This document shows, one piece after another, positions 8,895 to 17,281 of a DNA stretch of 49,762 nt; the stretch's first letter is position 1; each line of letters starts with the position of its first letter. Under the pieces are notes generated by a model, which was not told where the DNA came from, did not search any database, and was given only the letters and a program-made list of their open reading frames with translations. The translations under genes and the position numbers were made by a program. Source of the DNA: Cyclobacteriaceae bacterium (GTDB lineage Bacteria > Bacteroidota > Bacteroidia > Cytophagales > Cyclobacteriaceae); the NCBI GenBank assembly GCA_016787645.1, contig JAEUUF010000014.1:1-49762 (forward strand), given 5' to 3'.

Positions 8895-11261
8895 ATGTTC
8901 CGCTCATTCTTTCAATTAAGTCTCCGCAATCTATTTCGGAAAAATCAGTTGTTCACAGTAATTAATATCAGTGGATTGGCTATTGGGCTGTCCTGTCTTT
9001 TCTTAATTACTCTTTTCATTTACGATGAATATAGTTATGACACTTTCCACAAGAAGGCTGATCGTATCTATCGGGTAGTTTTGGATTTTAAAGAGGAGGG
9101 CAACACAGTAAAATGGGCGAGAACCAGTGCGCCAATTGGCCAATATCTAACAGGGGCATACCCGGAGGTGGAGCAAGTGGTTCGCTTGAGAAAAAATACG
9201 GGTACTGATTTGCTAAGCCGGGATGATCTTAAATTTTATGAAGAAAAAATATTTTTTGCCGATAGCACACTGTTTAATGTTTTTGACTTCAGCTTATCAA
9301 GCGGTGATGCGGCCACTGCGTTGTCAGGAAAGAACGCAATCATTATAACGGATGCGTTAGCAAGGAAATATTTCAATAACGAAGAACCTATTGGCAAAAC
9401 TCTTCGGCTCAATAATCTTATTGACTTAAATGTTACCGGTATCTTGAATAAGGTGCCTGCCAATTCGCATTTTGTCGCGGATGCTTTCATTTCCTTTTCT
9501 TCATTGGATGTATCGCTCGGAGAAAAAAGGCTTACGCACTGGGGATGGATGGATCATTATACCTATGTTCTGTTAACTAAAGGTTCAACTCCTCAACAGC
9601 TTGAAGAAAAACTACCAGAATTTATAAAGAGTAATGCACCAGAATGGGTTTCTGTCAAGGAAACACTCTACTTGCAGCCTTTGAAGTCCATCCATCTGCA
9701 TTCGGATCGGAAGGATGAAATAACTCCAAACAGTCATGAGAGCTACTCATACATATTAGGCACCATTGCCCTTTTTATTCTTTTAATGGCCTGTGCCAAC
9801 TTTATCAACTTATCCACCGCCACGCTTACAACCCGCTTCAAAGAAATTTCCATTCAGAAGGTATTGGGTGCTGGCAGATTTCAACTGACAATATATTTTT
9901 GGATTGAATCAATATTGATTTGCTCCATTGGGTTAATGATAGCATTTGTTCTTACAGTACTTCTGCTTCCTTATTTTAACCTAACCACTGGCAAGCAAAT
10001 TTCAACGGTGGATAATCTCTGGTTGATTGCTCCTGCTTTTTTATTAACAGCATCCATCGGTTTCCTTTCCGGCATTATCCCAACAATTCAGACAGGCACA
10101 TTGAATATTTTGAATGTATCTAAGTCGAGTGGAAAATCAAGTAGTAAGTCAGCGATACGAAACGCGTTAATCACATTCCAATTTTGTATTTCAATATTAT
10201 TGATTACAGGAACATGGATCGTATCCTCCCAATTCAGGTTTCTGAAATCATCCAGGTTAGGATTTAGCAGCGACCATGTTATTGTAATCCCTGTGAAGGA
10301 CCGATCGCAAAATGACAAGCACACCACATTTATAGACGAGATTAGTCAACTGCCGGGAGTTGCCAAAGCAAGTTATTCATCCAGTTCGCCTGGTTGTAAC
10401 AATGCATACACATATACCTACACACTCGCGGGTTCTGAAGCCGGAGAGCAATTAATGGCAGCCTTTTTTGTGGATGAGAATTTCTTCGACCTCTTCGAAG
10501 TTAAATTATTGGAGGGTCGCTTCCCCGATTTTGAAAAAAAAGATACGCTCGTAGATGTTGTACTTAATCAGGCCGCTGTAAAACAGTTGAACTTGAAGCA
10601 GCCCATTGGTCAACTCGTCAAGGGCCAGGTAAATGGAAGAGTAGTTGGTATTATTGAAGACTTCAATTTTGCCACTCTTCATTCGCCTATTGAACCGATG
10701 ATCCTTTATTCATACCTACAAAATTTTCGTTTTGTTTCTGTAAAATTCAATGAGGGAGAAATTCAAAATCAGTTGGCTGCACTTGATAAGCGTTGGCAGG
10801 AATTATATCCAGGGTATCCGTTAGAGTATTTTTTCCTTGACGACAAAATTCAGCAATTGTATGGGGCAGAGTCTCAATTGAGTAAAGCATACACTTCCTT
10901 TTCAGTGATTGCTATAATCATTGCTGGTATCGGCTTGATCGGGCTCACCACCTATTTGTTAAATCGTAAGCTAAAGGAAATTAGTATTCGCAAAGTGTTT
11001 GGGAGTTCTACTCCACAACTTGTCACATGGATTTATTCGGGCTATGTGAAAGTTGTTCTAATTGCAACATCAATCGCATGGGTTCTTGGCTATTACTGGA
11101 TGACCAAATGGTTAAGCGGCTTTGCATTCAAAACAGAGCTGACTTCAACTCAATTTATTTTACCCGCTCTCATAATGATTTCCATTTTGTTGTTGACCAC
11201 AGCAATTCAAACCATTAAAGCCTCAAGAACCAATCCTGTTGATAATTTGAGAGAAGAATAG
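8895..11261 (+). CDS. FtsX/MacB-like ABC transporter permease
   Basis: The 788-residue protein has the double MacB-periplasmic-core plus FtsX layout common in Bacteroidota. An N-terminal TM (FTVINISGLAIGLSCLFLI) precedes a large periplasmic domain. Three TMs follow around 285-395 with the motif FKEISIQKVLGAG, then a second core and a C-terminal FtsX block around 670-785 with LKEISIRKVFGSS. Such permeases normally work with a separate ATPase of the LolD/MacB kind, which is not encoded here. It is 200 bases from the metal ATPase gene. Its substrate is unknown, and a link to metal resistance rests only on its position. It could also be an inactive or trans-served permease. Confidence 0.85.
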   Translation: MFRSFFQLSLRNLFRKNQLFTVINISGLAIGLSCLFLITLFIYDEYSYDTFHKKADRIYRVVLDFKEEGNTVKWARTSAPIGQYLTGAYPEVEQVVRLRKNTGTDLLSRDDLKFYEEKIFFADSTLFNVFDFSLSSGDAATALSGKNAIIITDALARKYFNNEEPIGKTLRLNNLIDLNVTGILNKVPANSHFVADAFISFSSLDVSLGEKRLTHWGWMDHYTYVLLTKGSTPQQLEEKLPEFIKSNAPEWVSVKETLYLQPLKSIHLHSDRKDEITPNSHESYSYILGTIALFILLMACANFINLSTATLTTRFKEISIQKVLGAGRFQLTIYFWIESILICSIGLMIAFVLTVLLLPYFNLTTGKQISTVDNLWLIAPAFLLTASIGFLSGIIPTIQTGTLNILNVSKSSGKSSSKSAIRNALITFQFCISILLITGTWIVSSQFRFLKSSRLGFSSDHVIVIPVKDRSQNDKHTTFIDEISQLPGVAKASYSSSSPGCNNAYTYTYTLAGSEAGEQLMAAFFVDENFFDLFEVKLLEGRFPDFEKKDTLVDVVLNQAAVKQLNLKQPIGQLVKGQVNGRVVGIIEDFNFATLHSPIEPMILYSYLQNFRFVSVKFNEGEIQNQLAALDKRWQELYPGYPLEYFFLDDKIQQLYGAESQLSKAYTSFSVIAIIIAGIGLIGLTTYLLNRKLKEISIRKVFGSSTPQLVTWIYSGYVKVVLIATSIAWVLGYYWMTKWLSGFAFKTELTSTQFILPALIMISILLLTTAIQTIKASRTNPVDNLREE

Positions 11262-11324
11262 ATATCGTGCCACTCGAAAATACACTATCCTCGATAAACT
11301 CGATTTAATGCCCTTAGGACGTAT

Positions 11325-11404
11325 TTGGGTACGGGGCACCCAATTACACGGGTTATGAGGCGAAAGTGCCTCTGAGGGCCGCTTGGTTGAGCGTAGGAGG
11401 CCTT
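11325..11404. other. Cluster of three hairpins between convergent genes
   Basis: This short G/C-rich stretch in A/T-rich surroundings holds consecutive perfect stems: TTGGGT/ACCCAA at 11325-11343, GAGGC/GCCTC at 11357-11372, and CGCT/AGCG at 11380-11393 nested between GGCC sequences at 11377-11380 and 11399-11402. It separates the permease gene from the mobility module. It could be an RNA element, a replication or transfer origin, or a bidirectional transcription barrier; there is no T-run. Confidence 0.35.
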
Positions 11405-11442
11405 TGGCTAATTATATTGGTATATAACTAAAAATACTGGGA

Positions 11443-12444
11443 TTAAGATTCGATTTCATTTCCCTGCCGCAACAAATGATCCGTTGCCATAAATTCGCTT
11501 ATTCTGAACTTTTCTAAGAAATCCCGAATGTCCAAGCCTTGGGCTTTTTGCGATTCGGTAGCATTTAATTCCAGCATACTACTGCAAGAAAATCCCAATT
11601 GATCTGCTATTGGTTTCCATTTGAGGTAGGCATTCAGATCGGGAAACAACACAACCTTTTTGCCCTTCAGTACTTCGCATCTGCGCGGAGTAAGGTACGA
11701 AAGTGACCCGCTTGCCAACCAGGTGTACATGGGTAAGTAGACACTTGCAATAATAGCTGTAGCGGGTGCCTCGACGATTGCGATGGGCTTTTTACTATTT
11801 TGGAGGAGATGTTCACCAAAAAAACAAGTGACTTTTTTCTCTTGTTGTATGTACTTTGCCAACCAATCGGGATGCGGAAACGATTTACGTGCTAAAATGG
11901 AATGAACCCATGTTGTACATGAATGGTTCTCACCGTCATCTGTGCTGTATTTTGCAGTGTGGCCGTTCAAGAAAAGTTTGACTTGGCCTGCATGGACTCT
12001 TCCTTGAATGTCGATGAACCAAAAGACACAGGCTCCAGGCCATTGTCCTGAACTTGTTCCTAATTGGTAGGTTTGGATTAAAAGTTCTACGGTTTCAGAA
12101 TCAAATAAAGTGAGTAGATGGCTAACGAATGAATTTTTGGAATATGACTTGCGGCTCTTTTTTAGAAGGTCCATTGGAAAATATACCTTAGGTGTAGGTG
12201 ATGTAGATGATGTACCATTAAGAAAAACATTTTTGTGTGCCACCCCATTGTCAATAAAGTATTGTTTGGGTTTGTAGTGATAAGAGCATTTTCCCTCCCT
12301 ATCACACCTTCCAACCGTGTCGTTTAAATATTCAGAAGTCTCAGTGTCGATGTATTTGGTAAATGTTCTTTTACCACATTGAGGGCAGCGAAATTTTGTT
12401 TTTGACCCACTATATGTCTCCAAAGTAAATCTAAACTGGCCCAT
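11443..12444 (-). CDS. Zinc-ribbon and toprim-like primase protein of the mobile element
   Basis: The 333-residue protein begins with a four-Cys zinc ribbon (C20, C23, C47, C53: CPQC and CDREGKC), as in DUF6371-type and bacteriophage primase proteins. A central unrecognised domain follows. The C-terminal part resembles a toprim fold: IAIVEAP with E225, then a Gly/Ser loop (LASGS), then VVLFPDLN with D269. It probably primes replication of the excised element together with the helicase encoded upstream, whose frame overlaps this start by 14 bases. The DNA-processing role is inferred from these motifs and the neighbour; catalytic completeness is uncertain because the second DxD-type residue is not obvious. 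Confidence 0.65.
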   Translation of the reverse strand: MGQFRFTLETYSGSKTKFRCPQCGKRTFTKYIDTETSEYLNDTVGRCDREGKCSYHYKPKQYFIDNGVAHKNVFLNGTSSTSPTPKVYFPMDLLKKSRKSYSKNSFVSHLLTLFDSETVELLIQTYQLGTSSGQWPGACVFWFIDIQGRVHAGQVKLFLNGHTAKYSTDDGENHSCTTWVHSILARKSFPHPDWLAKYIQQEKKVTCFFGEHLLQNSKKPIAIVEAPATAIIASVYLPMYTWLASGSLSYLTPRRCEVLKGKKVVLFPDLNAYLKWKPIADQLGFSCSSMLELNATESQKAQGLDIRDFLEKFRISEFMATDHLLRQGNEIES

Positions 12445-14017
12445 ATAAAGTTTTTGTTGAACCTACATCATCTGCATCATCTACATCACCTTCTCCCTTG
12501 AAGACAAATGCTACATTGCCACCCTTCTTACGAATGACATCAATCCCATGATGCCGCAAACGAGTTCCTAAGTTTCGACTATTAACCTCTCTGTAACCAT
12601 TATATCGACAATAATTCCTATATTCTTGGAAGAGGTCTTTCAAGCTAATCCATTTATGGGTTGATTTTCGGTAGTTTTCGTCGACGAGGAACTCAGCTAC
12701 ACTATCAGAACTTATACGGTAAAGCTTTAGTTGATTACTGATTGCCACAGATTCAGTGAACGCCCTACTCAGTAATAAACGGTCAAGGCCTGTTAGTACC
12801 CAATTAAAAACTCCTGGGAGTTCAGCTTTAATTATCTTATTGGCAAGATCAACGTCTTGGTTCTCCTCCTTAATAGTTACATCAAAAGGGACGATCAAGA
12901 ATCTTCGGAAATATGCGTTTGTGTGCTCCACGTCCTGTGGTAGGGTATTGGTGTTAAACATCAGCTTTGCATATTTTTCTATAATCATAGGGTTACCGTA
13001 GGGGAGCCGCGCCTCCACAGGCTCGCCACTGACTAACTGCTTGAATAATGAGGCCTCTAAATTCCCGTTTATCTCGGAAGCGTAGTTGACTAACTTATTG
13101 GCGAGCATTGCGCGATAGTATCCGCTTTCATTGGTCAAACTGCTTAATGAAAAATTGCTAACACTGTTGTTGCCGAGGAGATTTGTAATGACTTCAAATA
13201 TCACACTCTTTCCGTTCGCACCGGACCCAAACAGAATTAGAGCCTTTTCGAGTTTAAGGTCCTTTGTGAACAGGTATCCAATAAATTCAGCAAGCACAAG
13301 TTGAGTGTTCTTGTCGGGTAACACCTGGTCTAAGAAGTTTTGAAATATTGGAGCAGTAGCCTTGGAATCATATTTGAATGGTAACTGAAATGTTAAGAAG
13401 TCACTCTTGTCAAAACCGCGTAATGACCTGTGGCCATCCTTGATTTCAAATGTACCGTTCAACAGTGGAATCAATACACTGTCTTTGTTTTCTGGTTTGC
13501 TGAAATAGGCCGATTCTAAGAATTGTTCATAAAGTGATTTGATAAAGACGTAATCTCTTGATTTGGTCCATTTGACGCCCATTTTCTCTGATGCTTTCCC
13601 TAAAAAGGCTCGAAGTTCAGAAGGCTCAATTAGAGACCAATAATTCCCGTTGTAGACATAAATGAAGTCATGATTTTTACATAAACCCCAACAGTTCTTG
13701 GCGGCCATCGCGAGGATGTGCTCGATTGTAAGAATTCTGTAGGCAGCCTTGGTGATCTTTGATTCATCTTCCACCCCAGACAGTTTAACGAAATCAATTG
13801 GCTCGATTTGATCAAGCAACTTATTGAGGATACTTGTTACAGGTGCCACTTCAGTTTCTCCCAACTGTACGGCCTCATTGATTATCATCTCAGGTGTAAA
13901 GATGTCATCTTCAAATTTTAGGTCTTCCACTATCTGCCCTGACGTTTTATTGCCAACGTCTATACCGACATTAGAAAAGTCGGTTGGCACTAAGTCTGTT
14001 TTGTCAATGTTAGTCAT
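12431..14017 (-). CDS. Phage/plasmid primase, P4-family SF3 helicase
   Basis: This 528-residue protein has an N-terminal region of about 190 residues, a D5_N-like middle region (KDSVLIPLLNGTFEI onward), and a superfamily 3 helicase core. That core has Walker A GSGANGKS (264-271), a Walker B-like strand LVNYASEIN (E316), and sensor region KLMFNTNTLP. A C-terminal winged-helix-like domain follows (WISLKDLFQEYRNYCR). These features match the P4-type helicases that drive replication of integrated plasmids and satellites. It sits between an excisionase-like gene, with a four-base overlap, and the zinc-ribbon primase gene, forming one operon with them. The N-terminal primase domain of P4 alpha is absent, so priming is probably done by the downstream protein. 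Confidence 0.85.
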   Translation of the reverse strand: MTNIDKTDLVPTDFSNVGIDVGNKTSGQIVEDLKFEDDIFTPEMIINEAVQLGETEVAPVTSILNKLLDQIEPIDFVKLSGVEDESKITKAAYRILTIEHILAMAAKNCWGLCKNHDFIYVYNGNYWSLIEPSELRAFLGKASEKMGVKWTKSRDYVFIKSLYEQFLESAYFSKPENKDSVLIPLLNGTFEIKDGHRSLRGFDKSDFLTFQLPFKYDSKATAPIFQNFLDQVLPDKNTQLVLAEFIGYLFTKDLKLEKALILFGSGANGKSVIFEVITNLLGNNSVSNFSLSSLTNESGYYRAMLANKLVNYASEINGNLEASLFKQLVSGEPVEARLPYGNPMIIEKYAKLMFNTNTLPQDVEHTNAYFRRFLIVPFDVTIKEENQDVDLANKIIKAELPGVFNWVLTGLDRLLLSRAFTESVAISNQLKLYRISSDSVAEFLVDENYRKSTHKWISLKDLFQEYRNYCRYNGYREVNSRNLGTRLRHHGIDVIRKKGGNVAFVFKGEGDVDDADDVGSTKTLYGPV

Positions 14018-14295
14018 AAATCAGACCCTCGGTTTAAAAAATCATCAATAGCCTTCTTGGTGTAGACCACCTTTCGCCCCGTGCGCTGTGGGATTAGACT
14101 ACCGTTCATTTCGTAATTGTGTAATGTAGGTAGCGACACTTTGAGCATGGCGGCGGTTTCTGCTCTACTGTATAAAACTGGCTGAGCCGCTTTTGATTCA
14201 AAATGTTTGTGTATCGCCTGTTGCACTGTGCGATCAATAACGTCTCCTAATTTCAAGTAGACGCTTTCAGGTATTTCCAACTCGATCTTGTTCAT
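14014..14295 (-). CDS. Excisionase-like helix-turn-helix protein (HTH_17 type)
   Basis: This 93-residue protein has a C-terminal winged helix-turn-helix: YSRAETAAMLKVSLPTLHNY, then a wing reading IPQRTGRKVVYTKKAI. This is the form found in MerR-like excisionase proteins of Bacteroidota mobile elements. The first 40 residues look helical and may dimerise. Its start overlaps the end of the preceding small HTH gene and its end overlaps the helicase start, so the module is one transcript. A role in directing excision or controlling the replication genes is inferred from the family. Confidence 0.75.
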   Translation of the reverse strand: MNKIELEIPESVYLKLGDVIDRTVQQAIHKHFESKAAQPVLYSRAETAAMLKVSLPTLHNYEMNGSLIPQRTGRKVVYTKKAIDDFLNRGSDL

Positions 14296-14492
14296 GGCTT
14301 CAGAGCGTTTATCGCGTCATCATGCTTTGCTATGCTCTCAAACTCACGCATGGAGATGTATGTCGCGGAGTGAATTTTGTAGCGTTTCAGGAGGCCTTCT
14401 TTAATAAGTTGTTTGATGAAGGTTGGGCTACAGCCTATCTCCTCACTTGCCTTCTTGATCGTGGTCAATTGCTTGTCCATACCTTTTTTCAA
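14292..14492 (-). CDS. Small helix-turn-helix protein of the mobility module
   Basis: The protein has 66 residues. The segment TIKKASEEIGCSPTFIKQLI reads as a helix-turn-helix recognition unit and is followed by a short wing-like part (LLKRYKIHSATYI). It resembles the small DNA-binding proteins that precede excisionase and primase genes in Bacteroidota elements. It is first in the minus-strand operon with the second HTH gene, the helicase and the primase, joined by overlapping ends. It may be the operon repressor, or a second directionality factor; the sequence does not decide. Confidence 0.6.
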   Translation of the reverse strand: MKKGMDKQLTTIKKASEEIGCSPTFIKQLIKEGLLKRYKIHSATYISMREFESIAKHDDAINALKP

Positions 14493-14665
14493 AAGGCGGG
14501 GATAATATGGCCGCCTTTATTGGACACAAATTTCGGGATATGCTAAGCACGTGATTCCGAAACTGAAATCTATTTTCCGTGGGCCTGAGTTGGGACAAAA
14601 ATCTTTGTATTCGAGTTGGAAAAAGATTTTCTTATGAAAAAATCAAAACGGAAATCAACGAGAAA

Positions 14666-14683
14666 CCCCCATGATAATGGGGG
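14666..14683 (-). terminator. Intrinsic terminator after the integrase gene
   Basis: CCCCCAT and ATGGGGG form a perfect 7-bp stem with a four-base loop. On the minus strand it is followed by TTTCTCGTT. It lies 42 bases beyond the integrase stop and separates that gene from the HTH/primase operon. The 14493-14724 interval otherwise shows no gene. Confidence 0.6.
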
Positions 14684-14724
14684 CGCTCGATGTATGAAAA
14701 AAGAAATGTTAATTCAAAGAAGCC

Positions 14725-16056
14725 TCACACGGCAATCTTCATATGAGCCTTTGGCTGAAAGAATTTCTGCTCACTCGCCTTAATGGCAAAGTCAATGCCT
14801 TCCAATTTCAGGTAACGCAAAAATGAGGATTCCGACTTGTGGCCACTGCATTGCATGATCTGATGGACATCCATACCTGATAAGTAAGCATTGGTACAGA
14901 AAGAACGCCTTGCGGTATGCGTGGTCAGGTCTTTCCAATTCTTCAGTTTTGCCTTTTTACCTATCTCTTTTAAATCAGCATTGAAGGTCTGATTCGGAAC
15001 TATCTTTGGTAATTGCCCACCATATTTCTTCAAAATTGTCTCAACAATTGGATGGAGTGGAACGTGAATCGCCTCGTTTGTTTTCTTCTGATTTATTCTC
15101 AATACAGCCTTGCCATCAATCATCTCAATGTTGACATTTTTGATTTGATGCCAATCTGAATGCCGTGCGCCAACATAGCAACCACATACGAATATATCCC
15201 TCTGTCGAATTTCGGCAGGTGTTAGCTGATCTTCAAATTTGCCTTCAAGAAGAACCCGCAATTGTTCTTCATTCAAATAAATGCTATCCACTTGTTGACG
15301 AATTACCTTGAAGGATTTTTTTAAATAGGCAGTATTGACTTTTAGATCACGGTCTGCGCATTCCCTCAGAATAGCTTTCAACTCCTTGATGTGCTTACCC
15401 ATTGTGTTAGGTTCAAGCTTCTCGGCTTCCATGTATTTAATGAAGGCGTGGTAAAAAGCCATGTCGATTGATTCAAGGGTTGGGGATATGCCATTGGCAT
15501 TACAGAACTCCTCTACCTTGTGTTTTGTCTGAGCCTTTGAACGCTTTGTGCCTGCGGTAATCTTCTGACCAGTCTTTGGGTTCTTGGTGGTGTCGATGAT
15601 GGTCTGCCAAGTTTGGAAAAAGTCCAACTCCCTTTGCAATTGATCTTCAGCCTTTTGCTTTTCTTCTAACTCCAAATCTTTCGCTTTTTTTCGATCATCG
15701 TTCTTGAAAGAATCCATATGGGCTTTCAATTCAGCTGTGTCCAGAGTTGAACTATCGAACTTCAGGGTTTCAAAGGCCTCAACCTGGGCACGTAGTTTTT
15801 TTAGGTGTTCATTTATTGCCGTCAGCTTTCTGGCCTCCAAGGGAGTAAGGTTCTTACTGATTTTTAGCTTTTCAAATGCCCCCTGTTTGATCTTGCTTCC
15901 TGTTTTGCTATTTGTCCATGCACAATACTGCGGCTCTACATAAAGCCCTGTTGCGTACCTGTATCGCCTGCCTTTGAGCCTTGGATCGAATACTTCAAGA
16001 TAGATGGCTCCCTTGTCATTCTGATTTTGGGAGCGAAGTGTGAATTGTACTTTCAT
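14725..16056 (-). CDS. Tyrosine recombinase (integrase) of the island
   Basis: This site-specific recombinase would insert and excise the island. From the chosen start it has 443 residues: an N-terminal arm-binding domain (MKVQFTLRSQNQNDKGAIYL onward), a charged coiled-coil stretch around 110-145, a SAM-like core-binding domain, and a catalytic domain. The catalytic set is complete: R298 (GARHSDW), K325, H380-x-x-R383 (HTARRSF), H406 (SGHKSESS) and Y415. The frame stays open to an ATG at 16113, but the arm domain begins at the internal ATG (16056), so those 19 residues are left out. It reads inward from the right att site 170 bases away, as is usual for tRNA-targeted islands. Confidence 0.92.
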   Translation of the reverse strand: MKVQFTLRSQNQNDKGAIYLEVFDPRLKGRRYRYATGLYVEPQYCAWTNSKTGSKIKQGAFEKLKISKNLTPLEARKLTAINEHLKKLRAQVEAFETLKFDSSTLDTAELKAHMDSFKNDDRKKAKDLELEEKQKAEDQLQRELDFFQTWQTIIDTTKNPKTGQKITAGTKRSKAQTKHKVEEFCNANGISPTLESIDMAFYHAFIKYMEAEKLEPNTMGKHIKELKAILRECADRDLKVNTAYLKKSFKVIRQQVDSIYLNEEQLRVLLEGKFEDQLTPAEIRQRDIFVCGCYVGARHSDWHQIKNVNIEMIDGKAVLRINQKKTNEAIHVPLHPIVETILKKYGGQLPKIVPNQTFNADLKEIGKKAKLKNWKDLTTHTARRSFCTNAYLSGMDVHQIMQCSGHKSESSFLRYLKLEGIDFAIKASEQKFFQPKAHMKIAV

Positions 16057-16180
16057 AATGAAAAATGTTTTGACATACACAAAATTACCAGTACTGTTCA
16101 CCAGCTGGGCCACAACTCTTTTCTTTAGTTTAGTTTTGTTAGCCTACTGGGTGTTTGCCAAAAGATTCCAGTCGTTGTTT

Positions 16181-16197
16181 TTTGCTATGATAGCAAA
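16181..16197. promoter_or_regulatory. Palindrome between the integrase gene and attR
   Basis: TTTGCTATGATAGCAAA is a perfect palindrome of two 8-base arms around one G. It lies about 30 bases from attR and 125 bases upstream of the integrase start. It could be an operator for the small HTH proteins or an arm site for recombination. A related site was not found at the left end, which has a different hairpin at 61-79. Confidence 0.35.
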
Positions 16198-16225
16198 GCT
16201 GAGTTAAGTAGAGGTAAACAGATGT

Positions 16226-16243
16226 GATTCCGCTCGAGACCTC
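16226..16243. repeat. attR core of the integrated island
   Basis: GATTCCGCTCGAGACCTC contains the full 15-base left core at 1-15 in direct orientation. The extra GATT is what a tRNA T-loop would contribute, and cannot be compared at the left because the window starts inside the repeat. It marks the right boundary of the island. Confidence 0.72.
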
Positions 16244-16252
16244 AACCGAAAG

Positions 16253-16290
16253 AAACCGTCCTGACTAAGTCAGGACGGTTTTGTTTTTTA
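16253..16290 (+). terminator. Strong terminator just outside attR (displaced tRNA terminator)
   Basis: A 13-bp perfect stem (16253-16265 with 16269-16281, loop TAA) runs into a tract of T residues. It begins ten bases after the att core, the distance expected of a tRNA terminator. It was probably the native terminator before the island came between it and its gene. Confidence 0.8.
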
Positions 16291-16327
16291 ACGGGCGAAC
16301 AAAATGTCTCATTTTGGTGAGCACGGT

Positions 16328-16354
16328 AAAAAACAAAACCAGCCCGTCTCGGGC
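16328..16354 (-). terminator. Terminator of the minus-strand gene at 16478-17281
   Basis: On the minus strand GCCCG-AGA-CGGGC is followed by TGG and a long T-rich tract. It lies about 125 bases past the stop of the membrane-protein gene and faces the plus-strand terminator at 16253. Confidence 0.5.
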
Positions 16355-16402
16355 GGGGCTTCTGAAGGTTGATGCGCCCACCCCCAGGATCAGCGAAGCT
16401 AA

Positions 16403-16418
16403 TCCGCTCGAGACCTCC
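16403..16418. repeat. Third copy of the att core
   Basis: TCCGCTCGAGACCTCC is identical to bases 1-16 and lies 160 bases beyond attR, in the same orientation. The bases before it (GAAGCTAA) do not resemble a T-loop, so it is not a tRNA end itself. It may be the remnant of an earlier or tandem integration, or a secondary attachment site. Confidence 0.55.
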
Positions 16419-16428
16419 AGAGAAAAGA

Positions 16429-16461
16429 GCCAACACCCAAAAGCCAACCGCCAACAGCCAG
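16429..16461. repeat. Interspersed GCCAAAAGCCAAC repeat
   Basis: This short run is built of variants of GCCAANNGCC words. Related runs occur at 17388-17410 (opposite strand), 20231-20258 (opposite strand), 20323-20353 and inside the tandem array to 20550. All are intergenic and on the chromosomal side of the island boundary. Confidence 0.5.
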
Positions 16462-16477
16462 TCTGCGAGATGAGCAG

Positions 16478-17281
16478 CTACGAAACCGCCTCCTTCTGAT
16501 CCACCAGTCCCTTCATCTTGGTGGCCAGCACAGCGCCAAAGTCAGAGAGAAGCTTCACTTCGGCAGGGCTGGTCATGTTCGCCTGGCAGGTGAGGATAAC
16601 ACCGTCAGGAGCGAAGAGCAGGCCGAACTGGTCAACCTGCTGCTCTTTTGAAAATCCCTGGCTGCTTTGTTTCCAGCCGGAGATAACGGTGGCGGTGGGT
16701 TCATCCAGGAAACGTTCAGCGAGCTCAGGGTGGTTAGTGAGAATGGTGAAATCGCGCAGGGTTTCCCGCTCGATCTTCACGCCGTCTTCACCGATGTTCA
16801 CAAGATCTTTGTATTCAGAACCAAAATAAACGCCTACGTAAACATCAAGCAGCATATCGGCCGCCTTGTTGATGAGGGTATTCATGAAGCCACCCCGTTC
16901 AATTTTGCCGGATTTCATGTCGGCAGGAGTGGAGATGAGCAGCAGGAATTTTCCTGTCGGCCATTTCACAGCCGAAGTTCGCCACATGGATTTGCCAATC
17001 TTCCGGCCTTTCTGCCCAGTGCTCAAGCTTGAACGCAGGGTCCAATCAATACCCCCGGTATTTCCCTGGAAATCGTTGGTACCCATCACTTCGCCGCCGC
17101 GCACGCTTCCATCCGCTTGTTGGTTGACCTGGATACCCAGTGCCTTGGCTTCTGCTTCTGTCTTCTGCTGTACATCCTGCCGGATGACATTGTCTTTCTT
17201 TTGTTGCGACCGACGGATGAGAATGAACGCGATCACTACTACCACGGCGATCGGAATGAAATTGGAAATAATGAAGTCCAT
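16478..17281 (-). CDS. Membrane-anchored protein of unknown function
   Basis: The 267-residue protein is not assigned to a known family. It starts with one membrane helix (FIPIAVVVVIAFILI) followed by basic residues (RRSQQKK), then a hydrophilic linker of about 50 residues. A folded region of about 180 residues follows, with strands and helices (WPTGKFLLLIST; GVYFGSEYKDLVNIG; LFAPDGVILTC). The topology predicts an N-out or N-in single-pass anchor with a large soluble domain. It is the first complete gene on the chromosomal side of the island and is divergent from the lipoprotein gene at 17649. No partner is suggested by context. Confidence 0.7.
   Translation of the reverse strand: MDFIISNFIPIAVVVVIAFILIRRSQQKKDNVIRQDVQQKTEAEAKALGIQVNQQADGSVRGGEVMGTNDFQGNTGGIDWTLRSSLSTGQKGRKIGKSMWRTSAVKWPTGKFLLLISTPADMKSGKIERGGFMNTLINKAADMLLDVYVGVYFGSEYKDLVNIGEDGVKIERETLRDFTILTNHPELAERFLDEPTATVISGWKQSSQGFSKEQQVDQFGLLFAPDGVILTCQANMTSPAEVKLLSDFGAVLATKMKGLVDQKEAVS

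Noticed and set aside
8771-8965. Plus-strand open frame between the metal ATPase and permease genes
   Set aside because: It overlaps the well-supported start of the permease gene in another frame and has no recognisable features.
1-16418. CTCGAG within the repeated core as a cloning or linker artefact
   Set aside because: The repeat extends beyond that hexamer to 15-18 bases, brackets a coherent mobile element and is followed by natural terminators.
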